Positions 44,427 through 59,400 of a stretch of 64,000 nt of DNA are shown here, in pieces. The notes under the pieces were generated by a model, which did no database searches, was not told the origin of the DNA, and saw nothing but the letters and a program-made list of their open reading frames with translations. The stretch is from contig NZ_JACJUK010000009.1 of the NCBI RefSeq assembly GCF_014235875.1, positions 62,001 to 126,000 of the forward strand, read 5' to 3'. The stretch comes from Croceivirga lutea. Its GTDB lineage: Bacteria; Bacteroidota; Bacteroidia; Flavobacteriales; Flavobacteriaceae. A program made the translations under genes and the position numbers. How positions within the stretch are numbered: position 1 is the first letter of the stretch; each line of letters opens with the position of its first letter.

Positions 44427-47400
44427 ATGCATAAAAAACCAAGTCGAAAATTAGAATTGAAAAATTCCTCAATTACTCCCCAATTGATTTTTAGAACATT
44501 GGTTTTTCCCCTAAATAAAATTCGTATGAAAGTTGCTACGTTCAACACGCTAAAAGCTTATAGTTTTATACTTCTCTTATTTTTTAGTTGTTTTAAAACA
44601 TTAGGTAATTCCCATTTCTCAAAAACGGTAATAGGTAATGAGCACGACCCTACTATTGTTGAGAAACTGGTAAAACCTACAACAGATAAAAATACATTTG
44701 TAGGTGATGTTCAATTTAGTTCGCCCAATTATACTATTGACGAAGATGGAGGTAGTTTAACTGTAGAGGTAACCTATGTAGGTCCTGACCAAGCCGCATT
44801 TACTATTGATTATGCAACCTTAGATAATACGGCAATAGCAGGTACAGACTATACAGCAACCTCTGGTACACTTTCGTTTTCTGGTACAGCAGAAACCCTT
44901 TCTTTTAGTGTTCCAATTTTAGACAATACCTTTTTAAATGCAGAGAAAGAATTTCAAATAGACCTTAGTAATATTTCAGAACCAACTATTACTGTTAGCC
45001 AGTCTACTACAGTAGCAATTATAAATGATAACGAGCTAACACCAACTACAGGTTTATCAGTTTCTGACTTTTCAGTTGATGAGAGTACAGCAACAGCATT
45101 ATTTACTATAAGTTACAGCGGTGCAACTGTAGAAGATGCTTTTACAGTTGATTATGTTATTGCAGATGGTACAGCGACTTCTGGTACAGATTATACAGCT
45201 ACACTAACAGGTCAACTTTCTTTTTTGGCAAATACAATAGATGGCGATTTTCAAACTGTTTCAGTAAACCTAATAGATGACTTGGATATTGAGGGAGATG
45301 AAACACTCACCTTAACCATTTCTAATACCAATCCAAATTATATTCCTATAGTAACTGCAATAGGAACGGGAACAATTTCAGATAACGACAGCAATGCTGG
45401 AACAGGGATCGCTGTTGATAATATCACGGTTAATGAAGCTGATGGCACTTTTGATTTTTCTATTTATTATACAGGTAATGATGTTCAAGATGCCTTTACG
45501 GTAGATTATGTAATTACTGATGGCTCTGCAACTTCGGGTACAGATTATACCGCTACCCTATCTGGGCAAATTACGTTCCCAGCGGGTACTGCTGATACAG
45601 ATACGCAAACAGTCACTATTACACTAATAGATGATACTGATATTGAAAGTGATGAAATCTTAACCATAGATTTATCCAACATTTCACATTCGGCGCTCAA
45701 TATTTTAGATGCCAATGCAATCGCCACCATTACGGATAATGACCCCACAGTAACCGATGAAATTAGTGTTGCTGATTTTTCTATAGACGAAGCTGCTGGT
45801 ACAGCTTCTTTTGTGGTTACCTACACAGGTACTAATGGGCAAGCTGCTTTTACTTTAGATTACACCATTACAGATGGTTCTGCCATTTCTGGCTCTGATT
45901 ACTCAGCTACCTTAACTGGTCAAGTAAGTTTCCCTACCGGAACTAACAGCGGTGACCAACAAGCTGTTGTAGTTACTTTAACTGACGATGCCCTTATCGA
46001 AGGTGATGAAGATTTAACATTTACACTAGCTAATAGTTCAAACCCAGCAATTACCATAGTAGATGCAAGTGCTACAGGTACCATTACTGATAATGATACT
46101 ACCCCTGGTACGGGAGTTTCCGTGGCTGATTTCTCAGTTGATGAAGCAGCAGGTACTGTTGACTTTGTAGTTACCTACACTGGTAATGATGTTCAAGATG
46201 CCTTTACCGTTGATTATCTTATTTCTGATATTTCTACAACTTCGGGTACAGATTATACCGCTACCCTATCTGGGCAAATTACGTTCCCAGCGGGTACTGC
46301 TGATACAGATACGCAAACAGTCACTATTACACTAATAGATGATACTGATATTGAAAGTGATGAAATCTTAACCATAGATTTATCCAACATTTCACATTCG
46401 GCGCTCAATATTTTAGATGCCAATGCAATCGCCACCATTACGGATAATGACCCCACAGTAACCGATGAAATTAGTGTTGCTGATTTTTCTATAGACGAAG
46501 CTGCTGGTACAGCTTCTTTTGTGGTTACCTACACAGGTACTAACGGGCAAGCTGCTTTTACCTTAGATTATACCATTACTGATGGTTCTGCCATTTCTGG
46601 CTCTGATTACTCAGCTACCTTAACTGGTCAAGTAAGTTTCCCTACCGGAACTAACAGCGGTGACCAGCAAGCTGTTGTAGTTACTTTAACTGACGATGCC
46701 CTAATTGAAGGTGATGAAGATTTAACACTTACACTAGCTAATAGTTCAAACCCAGCAATTACCATAGTAGATGCAAATGCTACGGGTACCATTACTGATA
46801 ATGATACTACCCCTGGCACGGGAGTTTCCGTGGCTGATTTTTCAGTTGATGAAGCAGCAGGTACTGTTGACTTTGTAGTTACCTACACTGGTAACGATGT
46901 GCAAGATGCCTTTACCGTTGATTATCTTATTTCTGATATTTCTACAACTTCGGGTACAGATTATACCGCTACCCTATCTGGGCAAATTACATTCCCAGCA
47001 GGTACTGCTGATACAGATACACAAACTGTAACTATTACTATAACAGATGATACCGATGTAGAAGGTGACGAATCTTTAGACTTTACACTTTCTAATATTT
47101 CCAATACATTACTAAACATTCTTGATGCTTCGGCTACGGGTACTATTACAGATAATGACCCTGCTATTGCTGATGAAATTAGTGTTGCTGATTTTTCTAT
47201 AGACGAAGCTGCTGGTACAGCTTCTTTTGTGGTTACCTACACAGGTACTAACGGGCAAGCTGCTTTTACCTTAGATTATACCATTACCGATGGTTCTGCC
47301 ATTTCTGGCTCTGATTACTCAGCTACCTTAACTGGTCAAGTGAGTTTCCCTACCGGAACTAACAGCGGTGACCAACAAGCTGTTGTAGTTACTTTAACTG

Positions 47401-50400
47401 ACGATGCCCTTATCGAAGGTGATGAAGATTTAACACTTACACTAGCTAATAGTTCAAACCCAGCAATTACCATAGTAGATGCAAATGCTACGGGTACCAT
47501 TACTGATAATGATACTACCCCTGGCACGGGAGTTTCCGTGGCTGATTTTTCAGTTGATGAAGCAGCAGGTACTGTTGACTTTGTAGTTACCTACACTGGT
47601 AACGATGTGCAAGATGCCTTTACCGTTGATTATCTTATTTCTGATATTTCTACAACTTCGGGTACAGATTATACCGCTACCCTATCTGGGCAAATTACAT
47701 TCCCAGCAGGTACTGCTGATACAGATACACAAACTGTAACTATTACTATAACAGATGATGCAGATGTAGAAGGTGACGAATCTTTAGACTTTACACTTTC
47801 TAATATTTCCAATACATTACTAAACATTATTGATGCTTCGGCTACGGGTACTATTACAGATAATGACCCTGCTATTGCTGATGAAATTAGTGTTGCTGAT
47901 TTTTCTATAGACGAAGCTGCTGGTACAGCTTCTTTTGTGGTTACCTATACTGGTACTAACGGGCAAGCTGCTTTTACTTTAGATTATACCATTACTGACG
48001 GTTCTGCCATTTCTGGCTCTGATTACTCAGCTACCTTAACTGGTCAAGTAAGTTTCCCTACCGGAACTAACAGCGGTGACCAGCAAGCTGTTGTAGTTAC
48101 TTTAACTGACGATGCCCTTATCGAAGGTGATGAAGATTTAACACTTACACTAGCTAATAGTTCTAACCCAGCAATTACCATAGTAGATGCAAGTGCTACA
48201 GGTACCATTACTGATAATGATACTACCCCTGGCACGGGAGTTTCCGTGGCTGATTTCTCAGTTGATGAAGCAGCAGGTACTGTTGACTTTGTAGTTACCT
48301 ACACTGGTAATGATGTTCAAGATGCCTTTACCGTTGATTATCTTATTTCTGATATTTCTACAACTTCGGGTACAGATTATACCGCTACCCTATCTGGGCA
48401 AATTACCTTCCCAGCAGGTACTGCTGATACAGATACACAAACTGTAACTATTACTATAACAGATGATACCGATGTAGAAGGTGACGAATCTTTAGACTTT
48501 ACACTTTCTAATATTTCCAATACATTACTAAACATTATTGATGCTTCGGCTACAGGTACTATTACAGATAATGATGTGGCTACGAGCGGTAGCGTTTCAG
48601 TTGCAGATTTTAGCGTTAATGAAAATTCAGGAACAGTTGATTTCGTAGTAACCTATACTGGAATCACCGTTGCAACCCCATTTACATTTGATTATGTTAT
48701 AGCAGATGGTACTGCTAATTCTGGTTCAGATTACGCCGTAACCTTAACAGGTCAAATATCATTTCCAGCAGGCACTAATGATGGTGACCAACAAGTTGTT
48801 ACCGTTACTTTAGTAGATGATGCTGTCGTGGAAACTGATGAAACTTTTGACATCACCATTTCTAATAGTTCAACAGCTTTAGTAACCATTGCTGACGGTA
48901 CGGGTACAGGAACCATTTTAAATGACGACGTAAGCGGTACTGTTGAATTTTTCAACACCAATGTTACATTTACCGAAGGTACAGACCCTGATGCTATAGT
49001 AACCATAAGTTATAATGGAACTATTGGTCCAGGACAATTTGTAGATTTTGACATTAATTCTGTTGAAGGAACAGCCACAGAAGGTATTGATTATGGTGGA
49101 GGTTCGCTTTCGCATCGTTTTGATGATTCTAATTTTGGCACACCTATCAGCATTATTATCCCCTTAGCAGATGACACTACAATTGAAAGTGATGAAGATT
49201 TTCAAATTGAATTATCAAACTTAACAACAAACATTCCAGGAGGGGTTGCATTTGCAAACGGTCAACCTACTTATAGTGCAACTGTTACTATAAACGACAA
49301 TGATTCTAGTACAGTTGAAATAATTAATGGGCCCGTAATTGTAACTGAAGGTACCGACACTTTTGCTAGATTCACCGTAGTTTACAATGGAACTCTAACT
49401 GGATTGAATTTTGTAAGATTTGATTGGTCCACACTTGACGGCACTGCAGAAGATGGCACCGATTATGTTGGAGACTCTGGGTTTCTATTATATGGTGCAA
49501 TCGGAGGTTATACAAGAACTATTGATATTGATATTACTGATGATGCGGTAATTGAATCTGCTGAAGAGTTTCAATTAATATTAACCAATTTAACCTCAAG
49601 TGTTGGTGCTCAATTTGATAATGGCCAACCTTCTTACCCTGCAACCGCAACGCTAAATGATAATGATAGCGGTCCTTCAAACGGAGTATCAGTTGCTGAT
49701 TTTACGGTAGATGAAGATGCAGGCACTGCTAATTTTGTTGTTACTTATAATGGTAATGAAGTACAAGATGCATTTACTGTTGATTATACTATAACAGATG
49801 TCAGCACAGTTTCTGGTACTGATTACACAGCTACATTAACTGGACAAGTTGCTTTCCCAGCGGGTACTGAAGATGGTGACGAACAAAATATTGTGGTTAC
49901 CATTACAGATGATACCTTTTTAGAAGAAGTTGAAACCTTAGAAGTTACCTTATCTAATTTATCAACTACGCTAATAAATATTTTAGATGCTGATGCCACA
50001 GGTACAATTAATGATAATGACTCAACCCCGACCACTGGCTTATCAGTATTAGATTTTACGGTAAATGAAAATGCGGTATCAACCGTATTTAATGTGGTTT
50101 ATAATGGAGCTACCACGCAAAACAGCTTCACTGTTGACTATGTAATTACTGATGGTTCTGCCAATATAGGTTCAGACTATAATACTGTAGCTAGTGGAAC
50201 TTTATCATTTCCTGCAAGTACTGATGATGGCGATGCTCAGAGTATTAGTGTTTCTATGATTGATGACACCTTAATTGAAGGTAATGAAGATTTAACTTTT
50301 ACGCTTTCCAATATTTCCACCAGTATTATAAATCTTGTTGATGCTGATGGCTTAGGTACTATCATTGATAATGAAATTGCGAATGCTTCAACTGGAGTTT

Positions 50401-53400
50401 CTATTGCTGATTTCACTGTAGATGAGGCTATAGGTACTGTTGATTTTGTGGTTTCTTACAACGGAGCTACGGTGCAAGATGCCTTTACCGTTGACTATGC
50501 TATTACTGACGGTACAGCAAATTCAGGTAGCGATTATAATGCTACATTAACTGGCCAATTGGCTTTTCCTGCAGGAACTACTTCTGGTGACCAACAAACC
50601 GTTACCGTAACTATTATCGATGATACCGCCATTGAAGGAGACCAAGATTTAAATGGTACGCTTTCTAATTTATCTACAACCTTAATCAATATTGTTGATG
50701 CCAATGGTGTAGGTACTATTACTGATAATGATGTGGCTACGCCAACTACAGGTTTAACTGCCGCTGATTTTAGCGTAGATGAAAGCATTGGAACAACAAA
50801 CTTTGTAGTTACCTATAATGGCGCTACTATTGAACAAGCCTTTACGGTTGATTATACGATTACTGATGGTTCTGCCAATTCAGGTACTGATTACACAGCT
50901 ACATTAACTGGGCAATTAACTTTCCCTGCCGGTACTGCTGATGGTGACCAACAAAATATTGCGGTTACAATTTCAGAAGATACCGTTATCGAAGGGGATG
51001 AAACTATTGATTTTGTATTATCCGGATTGTCTACAACATTAATTAATCTTGTAGATGCCAATGCAACAGGTACTATTCAAGATAATGATGTCGCAACACC
51101 TACAACTGGGGTTTCGGCAGCAGACTTTACGGTAGATGAAGATGCAGGCACGGTAAACTTTGTGGTTACCTATAACGGAGCTACAATTCAAGATGGGTTT
51201 ACGGTTGACTATGCAATCACTGATGTTACCACAACCTCAGGAAGTGATTATACCGCTACCCTTACAGGGCAGCTTAGCTTCCCGGCAGGTACTACTGATG
51301 GTGACCAACAAAATGTGAGTTTGGCAATTATTGATGATAACTTATTAGAAGAAAATGAAACTGTAGACTTTACGCTTTCAAATCTGTCTACAACCCTAAT
51401 CAATATAGTGGATGCTGACGCATCAGGAACAATAAATGACAACGATTCGTCACCAACGACTGGACTATCAGTATTAGATTTTACGGTAAATGAAAATGCA
51501 TTAAATACTAACTTCACTGTAGTGTATAGTGGAGCAACAACACAGAATAGTTTTACCGTAGACTATGTAATTACCGATGGTTCTGCTAGTATAGGTTCAG
51601 ACTATAATACTGTAGCTAGTGGAACTTTAACTTTCGCAGCAAACACAACTAATGGGAACTCTAGAAATGTTGCAGTTTCATTATTAGATGACACTCTTTT
51701 AGAAGGAAACGAAGATTTAACTATAACCCTTTCAAACGTTTCAACAGCAAACATAAATTTAGTTGATGCTGATGGCTTAGGTACTATCATTGATAATGAA
51801 ATTGCAAATGCTTCAACTGGTGTCTCTATTGCTGATTTCACTGTAGATGAAGCTATAGGTACTGTTGATTTTGTGGTTTCTTACAACGGAGCTACGGTGC
51901 AAGATGCCTTTACCGTTGACTATGCTATTACTGACGGTACAGCAAATTCAGGTAGCGATTATAATGCAACATTATCAGGCCAATTGGCTTTTCCTGCAGG
52001 AACTACCTCTGGTGACCAACAAACCATTACCGTAACTATTATCGATGATACCGCCATTGAAGGAGACCAAGATTTAAATGGTACGCTTTCTAATTTATCT
52101 ACCACCTTAATCAATATTGTTGATGCCAATGGTGTAGGTACTATTACTGATAATGATGTGGCTACGCCAACTACTGGTTTAACTGCCGCTGATTTTAGCG
52201 TAGATGAAAGCATTGGAACAACAAACTTTGTAGTTACCTATAACGGCGCTACTATTGAACAGGCCTTTACGGTTGATTATACGATTACTGATGGTTCTGC
52301 CAATTCGGGTACTGATTACACAGCTACATTAACTGGGCAATTAACTTTCCCTGCCGGTACTGCTGATGGTGACCAACAAAATGTTGCGGTTACAATTTCA
52401 GAAGATACCGTTATCGAAGGGGATGAAACTATTGATTTTCTATTATCCGGATTGTCTACAACATTAATTAATCTTGTAGATGCCAATGCAACAGGTACTA
52501 TTCAAGATAATGATGTGGCAACACCTACAACTGGGGTTTCGGCAGCAGACTTTACGGTAGATGAAGATGCAGGCACGGTAAACTTTGTGGTTACCTATAA
52601 CGGAGCTACAATTCAAAATGGGTTTACGGTTGACTATGCAATCACTGATGTTACCACAACCTCAGGAAGTGATTATACCGCTACCCTTACTGGGCAACTT
52701 AGTTTCCCGGCAGGTACTGCTGATGGTGACCAACAAAATGTGAGTTTGGCTATTGCAGATGATAACATTTTAGAAGGAACTGAAACCGTAGACTTTACGC
52801 TTTCAAACCTGTCAACTACAGTTATAAATATCGTAGATGGAAATGCAGTCGGAACTATAAACGATAACGAAGCTACAGCAGGCACAGGAGTATCTGCAGC
52901 AGATTTTACGGTTAATGAGAACGGTTTAACTGCTCAATTTGAACTTTTTTACAGCGGAGCAACAGTACAAGATGCTTTTACGGTAGATTACACTATAACT
53001 AATGGCTCTGCAGTTTCTGGAACCGATTTTAATGCAACCCTTACAGGTACAGTAACTTTCCCAGCTGGAACCACAAATGGTGACTCTAGAACTGTAACTG
53101 TAACAATAATTGATGATGCTAGAATTGAGGGTAACGAAGATTTATCAATTACTTTTTCGAATTCTTCATTAGCTGTTGTGCCCATTTTAGATGCAGATGG
53201 CTTGGGTACCATTATAGATAATGACGTAGCTACTCCTACCACAGGTCTAACTGTTTCAGATTTTAGCGTAAGTGAATCAATAGGTACGGTAAACTTTGTG
53301 GTAAGATATAATGGAGCTACGGTGCAAAATGCCTTTACCGTTGACTATGCTATTACTGACGGTACAGCAAATTCAGGTAGTGATTATACCGCAACTCTGG

Positions 53401-56400
53401 CTGGTCAATTATCGTTCCCTGCAAACACAACTAATGGTACTCAACGTACAGTAACGCTAACAATTAGTGACGACACCGTAATTGAAGGAACTGAAAACCT
53501 TAATTTTCAATTAAGTAATCTTTCCAATTCTTTAATCAATTTGGTAGATCCAAATGCTGTAGGAACTATTACTGATAATGATATTAAAACACCAACTACT
53601 GGTATCTCTGTAGCAGATTTTACAGTAGACGAGGCTGTTGGTACAACAAATTTTGTAGTTACCTATAACGGTGCTGATGTTGAAGATGAATTTACGGTTA
53701 ACTACAGTATTACAGATGGTTCCGCAAATTCTGGTTCAGATTATTCTGCAACTTTGGCAGGTCAAATAACATTCCCAGCGGGTACAACAAATGGAGACCT
53801 ACAAAATGTTGCGGTTACTATTACTGATGATGCCTTCATTGAAGGAGATGAAGATTTAGACATTACACTTTCAGGATTATCTACTACTTTAATCAATCTT
53901 GTAGATGGCAATGCAACGGGTACTATTCAAGATAATGATTTAATTACTCCAACCACAGGTTTAACTGTTGCTGACTTTAGTGCAAATGAAAGTGTTGGAA
54001 CAGTAGATTTTGTAGTAACCTACAACGGAGCTAGCATTCAAAATTCATTCACTGTTGACTATAGCATTTTTAATGGTACAGCCGCTTCAGGTAGTGACTA
54101 TACCGCCACACTTTCAGGGCAATTAACTTTCCCAGCGGGTACTGTAGATGGTGACCAACAAACGGTAACAGTTACCATTTTAAACGATGGTACCATTGAA
54201 GGTGATGAAGATTTTCGTTTAGAATTAGCTAACCTTTCTAATCCATCACTAAACTTAGTTGATTCAGAAGGTGTTGGAACAATATTAGATGATGATATTG
54301 CAAATGCTTCAACTGGTATATCTGTACTAGATTTTTCAGTTAATGAAAGTGCTGGTACCATTAACATGGTAGTTACTTATAGCGGAGCAACGGTGCAAAA
54401 TTCATTTACAGTAGATTATGTAATTGCAGATGATTCTGCTATACATGGTGTAGATTACAATACAGTTCAATCAGGGCAATTAGTTTTCCCAAATAATACT
54501 TCTAATGGTAATCAACAGTTGGTATCTGTTGCCATTCTTGAGGATACTTTAATCGAAGGCAATGAAAATGTGACCATCACACTTTCTAATCTTTCAACCA
54601 CATTAGTTAACCTCATTGATGCTAATGGTATTGGAACTATTAATGATAATGACACAGCTTTACCTTCCACTGGTTTATCAGTATCTGATTTTACCGTTAA
54701 TGAAAATGTGGCAACAGCTGACTTTATTGTTACGTATAACGGAGCAACGGTACAAGATGAATTTACTGTTGATTATGCTATTACAGACGGTTCAGCAAAT
54801 TCAGGTATTGATTATAATGGTACACTTTCTGGCACCTTAACCTTTGCTGCAGGTACCACAGATGGTACGCAACAAAATATTTCAGTTTCCATTACTAACG
54901 ATGCTTTAATTGAAGGTGATGAAGATGTAGACTTTACCCTTTCAAACTTATCTACAACTTTATTAAATCTTGTGGATGCAACAGGAGTTGGAACAATCAT
55001 AGATGACGATACAGCAACACCAACAACAGGTATTTCTGTGGCTGATTTCACAGTTGATGAAAGCGTTGGTAGCACCCAATTTGTAGTTACCTACAATGGA
55101 GCAACCTTACAAGATGGATTTACAGTAGATTACGAAATCACAGATATTTCAACAACTTCTGGTAATGATTACAGCGCAACCTTAACTGGTCAATTAACTT
55201 TCCCAGCGGGTACTGCAGATGGTGACCAACAAACAATTCCTGTAACAATTAATGAAGACACATTTATAGAACAAAATGAGAGCCTAAACATTCAGCTTTC
55301 TAATTTATCATCATTGTTGATAAACACTGTTGATGGGCAAGCTTTAGGTACTATTAATGATAATGATAATAATGCAACTACAGGTATTGATTTTACTAGC
55401 TTGGCGGTATCTTCTAATGAAGGTGACCCAGGAGACACAGTTAATGCAATTTTCACCATAACATTTAATGGTGATGTAGACGCTGGCGAAAATATAGAAG
55501 TTGATTATTTAGTGAATAACGGTACTGCATTTAACTCTACTGATTTTACTGCAAGTCCTACAGTTACAACCTTAGTTTTCAACAATGTTGTAAAAACACA
55601 TAATGTTATTATTCCTATTATAAACGATAATGTAATTGAGCTTACAGAGAGCTACAATTTTGACCTTGTAGCCATACGTTCTAATGTTGGTATTCAATTA
55701 TTAAATAATAGAGCGGTAGGTACAATTAATGATGACGATGGTGGTGGTTTATCTATTGCTGGTTTTAATGTTGTAGAGCAAAGCACTGTTAGAAACTTCG
55801 AAATTACCTATAACGGTGATACAACACCTGGTGGTTTCACTATTGATTATGTTGTAACAGATGGTACAGCAGCTTCAGGTGATGATTATACTGTTGCTGT
55901 TGCATCTGGTACCCTAACATTTACGGGTAATAATGGTGAAGTTAGGTCTGTACCAATTACTATTCTTGAAGATTCATTTATAGAATTTGATGAAACTTTA
56001 GAAATAACTATATCTAATCCTAGTAATCCTCAAGTAGGTATTTCTAGCAATACAGCAACCGGTATTATTGGCAACAATGACAGTGGTTCTATTGCAATTA
56101 CAGGATTTACTGTTGATGAAATTTTTACTACTGAAAACTTTGAATTCACCTATACTGGAGACCCGGTACAAGGTGGTTTTGCAGTGAATTATCAAATTGT
56201 AGATGTTACCACTTCTACTGGAAATGATTATACCGTTTCTTCACAAACAGGCACGTTAAATTTCACTGGCACAGATGGGCAAGTGATACAGGTTCCTGTA
56301 GATATATTACAAGATGCCATTATTGAAGGTAATGAAAACCTTCGTATAGAAATCACTGGAATTACCCCAAGCTTTATTGGCATTACAAATGCCTCTGCAG

Positions 56401-59400
56401 TAGGAACCATACTCGATATTGACCACCAGCCAACTGCAGAAGATGACTCTTTTGTGGTATTCCGTGACCAATCAAACAAGGTATTAGATGTATTACCAAA
56501 TGACGATTATGGTTTTGATGGACCAGCAGCTGTAAACGCATTGCAAATTGTAAGTCCTCCATCAAATGGTACACTTACTGTTAATAATAATGGTACACCA
56601 GGTAATCCTTTAGATGATTATTTTGATTACCAACCTAACCCTTCATTTAATGGTTATGATTCTTTTATTTATCAAATAGTAGATTCAAACGGTTCAACAG
56701 TATCCGCTACGGCATACTTGTATATTAATGATACTAACCTTAAAAAGGATTTTGAAATTCGTTTTCAGGGGAACGTGCATGGTGACTTTACCATGATTGC
56801 AAACAACGTTTTATCTAGAAATGCTACGGCAGATTATAACGGTGGTGCTGGTAACCACAATTTTAATGACAACGTATTTGTTGATATTGATTCTGACCCA
56901 ACAACATTTAACTCAACAAGAGCAAATTTAGCTAACCCAGAACCAACCTTAAGCTGTCTTAATATTGAAAGAGCCTATATCTATTGGGCTGCTGCTGATA
57001 AACCTTATGGTGTAGATGGGTTTGGTTTAACTACTGGTACAGGAAATACAGCTGATGAACCAACGTGGAATTTTAATGAAATTAAATTAATGTTACCTGG
57101 TCAGTCGAGCTATACAACAATTGCAGCTGACGAAGTGCTTTATAGAGGAAGAGATGAAGGTTTCCAAAATGACCCATATGTCTGTGTTAAAGATATAACT
57201 GCCGAAGTTAATGCTTTGGCTACTCCATTCGGGAACTATCAAGTAGGTAATATTAAGGCTACAGAACTAGATTTGTACTCCTATTCTGGTAGTCATACAG
57301 GTACCTCTGGTGGATGGCAAATAGTATTTGTTTATGAAAACATTTCTCTAGACCCTAAAAACATTACACTTTACGATGGTTACGTTCACACATACGCTTC
57401 TAATGGTGAAGGTGAAACAGAATTTAACTTTAGTGGATTCCAAACTATTCCCGCTGGTAATGTAAATACCGGAATGATTATAGGTTCCTTAGAGGGTGAC
57501 CAAGATTTAGGTGGAGACCAATTATTGATTAATGATACAAGTAGTAATTGGACCAACATCTCTACACCAATGAGAGCTGCCAATAACTTCTTTAACAGCC
57601 GTATTACTATTGACGGACTTGATTATACCGATAGGTCACCTGCAAGTACCAACACACTTGGTTACGACGCGGCTAAATTCCAACTAAATAACTCAGGAAA
57701 TTCTTTAATTGGAAATGACCAAACTTTTGCCCGATTTAAAATTACAACAGACCAAGAATCTTATGGTTTATACTTAATGGGTATGAGTGTTGATGTGTAC
57801 CAACCAAGTTTAGGTGCGCTAAGTTTAACAGCTAACGCCACCGGCCCATTTAACGCTGGTGACATTGTTCCTTTAAGTTTAGATGTTACTAACTCTGGTA
57901 ATGATGACATTATCAACTTAAGTATAAGCACAGTAATCCCTGATGAAGCTGAATTTGTGGGAGTTGGTACACTACCTGCGGGAGTTACACACAATTATGA
58001 TAGTGCTACAAGAACGTTAGAATTCACATCTCAAGATGGTATTACCAATATGGGTGATAGTTACCAGTTAGATTTTGACATTCAATTAAAAGACCAGTGC
58101 TATTTCTTAGAAACGGCATGTTCTGCGAGTTTTGAAGTTCAAGCTACTGCCTCATTTAGTGGTACTACGAATACTGATATGATTGTATCTACCAGTTCTG
58201 GTACAACAGATGCTTGTGGTATTGGTGAATACGACCCAACAATTATTGATGTGCAGCAACCTGCTCAAGTTAATTGGGCTACTGTTGTTGGTAGTTTAGA
58301 CAGAACTATTTCTTGTGATAACATTACACAATACAATGCAGCACAAGCACTAGAGCCAGTACCTGCAATTTGTAGCTTTACTGTAGTAAAAGTTCCTGGT
58401 TCTTTTGTACAATCTGCTTCATGTCCGTCTGAAGGTACTTATACCAATGTTTGGACCTTTACTGATGCTTGTGGTAGAGTTAGTGATACGTATACACAAG
58501 TAATCACTGTTGAGGATAATGCAGCGCCAACATTTAATGAATCGTTACCAGCTGATAGTTTTGCTGCTTATGATAATGTACCTGCACCTCAAACATTAAC
58601 TGCTAATGACAACTGTGATACCAATGCAACAGTAAACTTTAGCGAGTCCTATATTGGAGATAATTCTGGTACAGATTATACTATTGTAAGAACTTGGTCT
58701 ACAACAGATTGTGCTGGTAATAACAGAATGCATACACAAAATATTTTCGTTACTGAAAATGGAGCTGCTATAGGTGTTGCTATTAATGATATTACGGTTA
58801 ATGAAATTGATGGTACTGCAACACTAGAAGTAACCAATACAGGTAATGTTACTGGCGGTTATACCGTAACATTTAGCACAGCAAATGGCTCTGCTCAACA
58901 ACCAGGTGATTATACTTCTGATTCAGGTACATTAACCTTTACAGGTAATCATAATGAAGTTCGTACCATTACTATTGCAATTGGTAATGATAACTTAATT
59001 GAACCTACTGAAGATTTTACCGTTAATATTGCCAATGGTACAAATACGCCAACAATAAATAAATCTGCAGGTGTTATTACCATTTTAGATAATGACAATG
59101 TAGTTGGTACTGGTGTTTCTTTCGATTCAAACAGTATAACAGTAACTGAAGGTACAGATACTTTTGCAAGATTTACGGTAACGTTCACAGGTAATATTGC
59201 CCCAGGAGAAAATGTAACTTTCGATTATAATACCTCTGATGGCTCTGCTGAAGAACCTGCAGATTACCTAGAAATAACAGGAACTGGAGTATTTACTTCA
59301 TCGACCAATACGGTATTCATAGATGTTCCAATTATAGATGATAATGTTATTGAACAAACAGAAAATTTAATTGTTCTGTTAACCAATGTACAATCTAATA

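Larger units (their letters stand above)
44713..56412 (+). repeat. Calx-beta array 1, about 33 tandem units within the giant gene
   Basis: Units of about 117-120 codons share the order: (T)TGxSVADFxVDE, a YNGA/YTGND strand, VQDAFTVDY, TDGxAxSGxDY, a LTFPAGT strand, DD..IEGDE, LSNLST, then GTITDND. Units 13-14 (48937-49677) and 31-33 (55378-56412) are more divergent, with a TEG or GGF start. The repeats differ enough that most are separate old duplications, but some groups are nearly identical (listed separately). Confidence 0.92.

Noticed and set aside
54616-54840. A 74-codon plus-strand frame inside the giant gene
   Set aside because: It is out of frame with the giant gene, has a Leu/Met-rich composition typical of a frame-shifted reading, and has no ribosome binding context.
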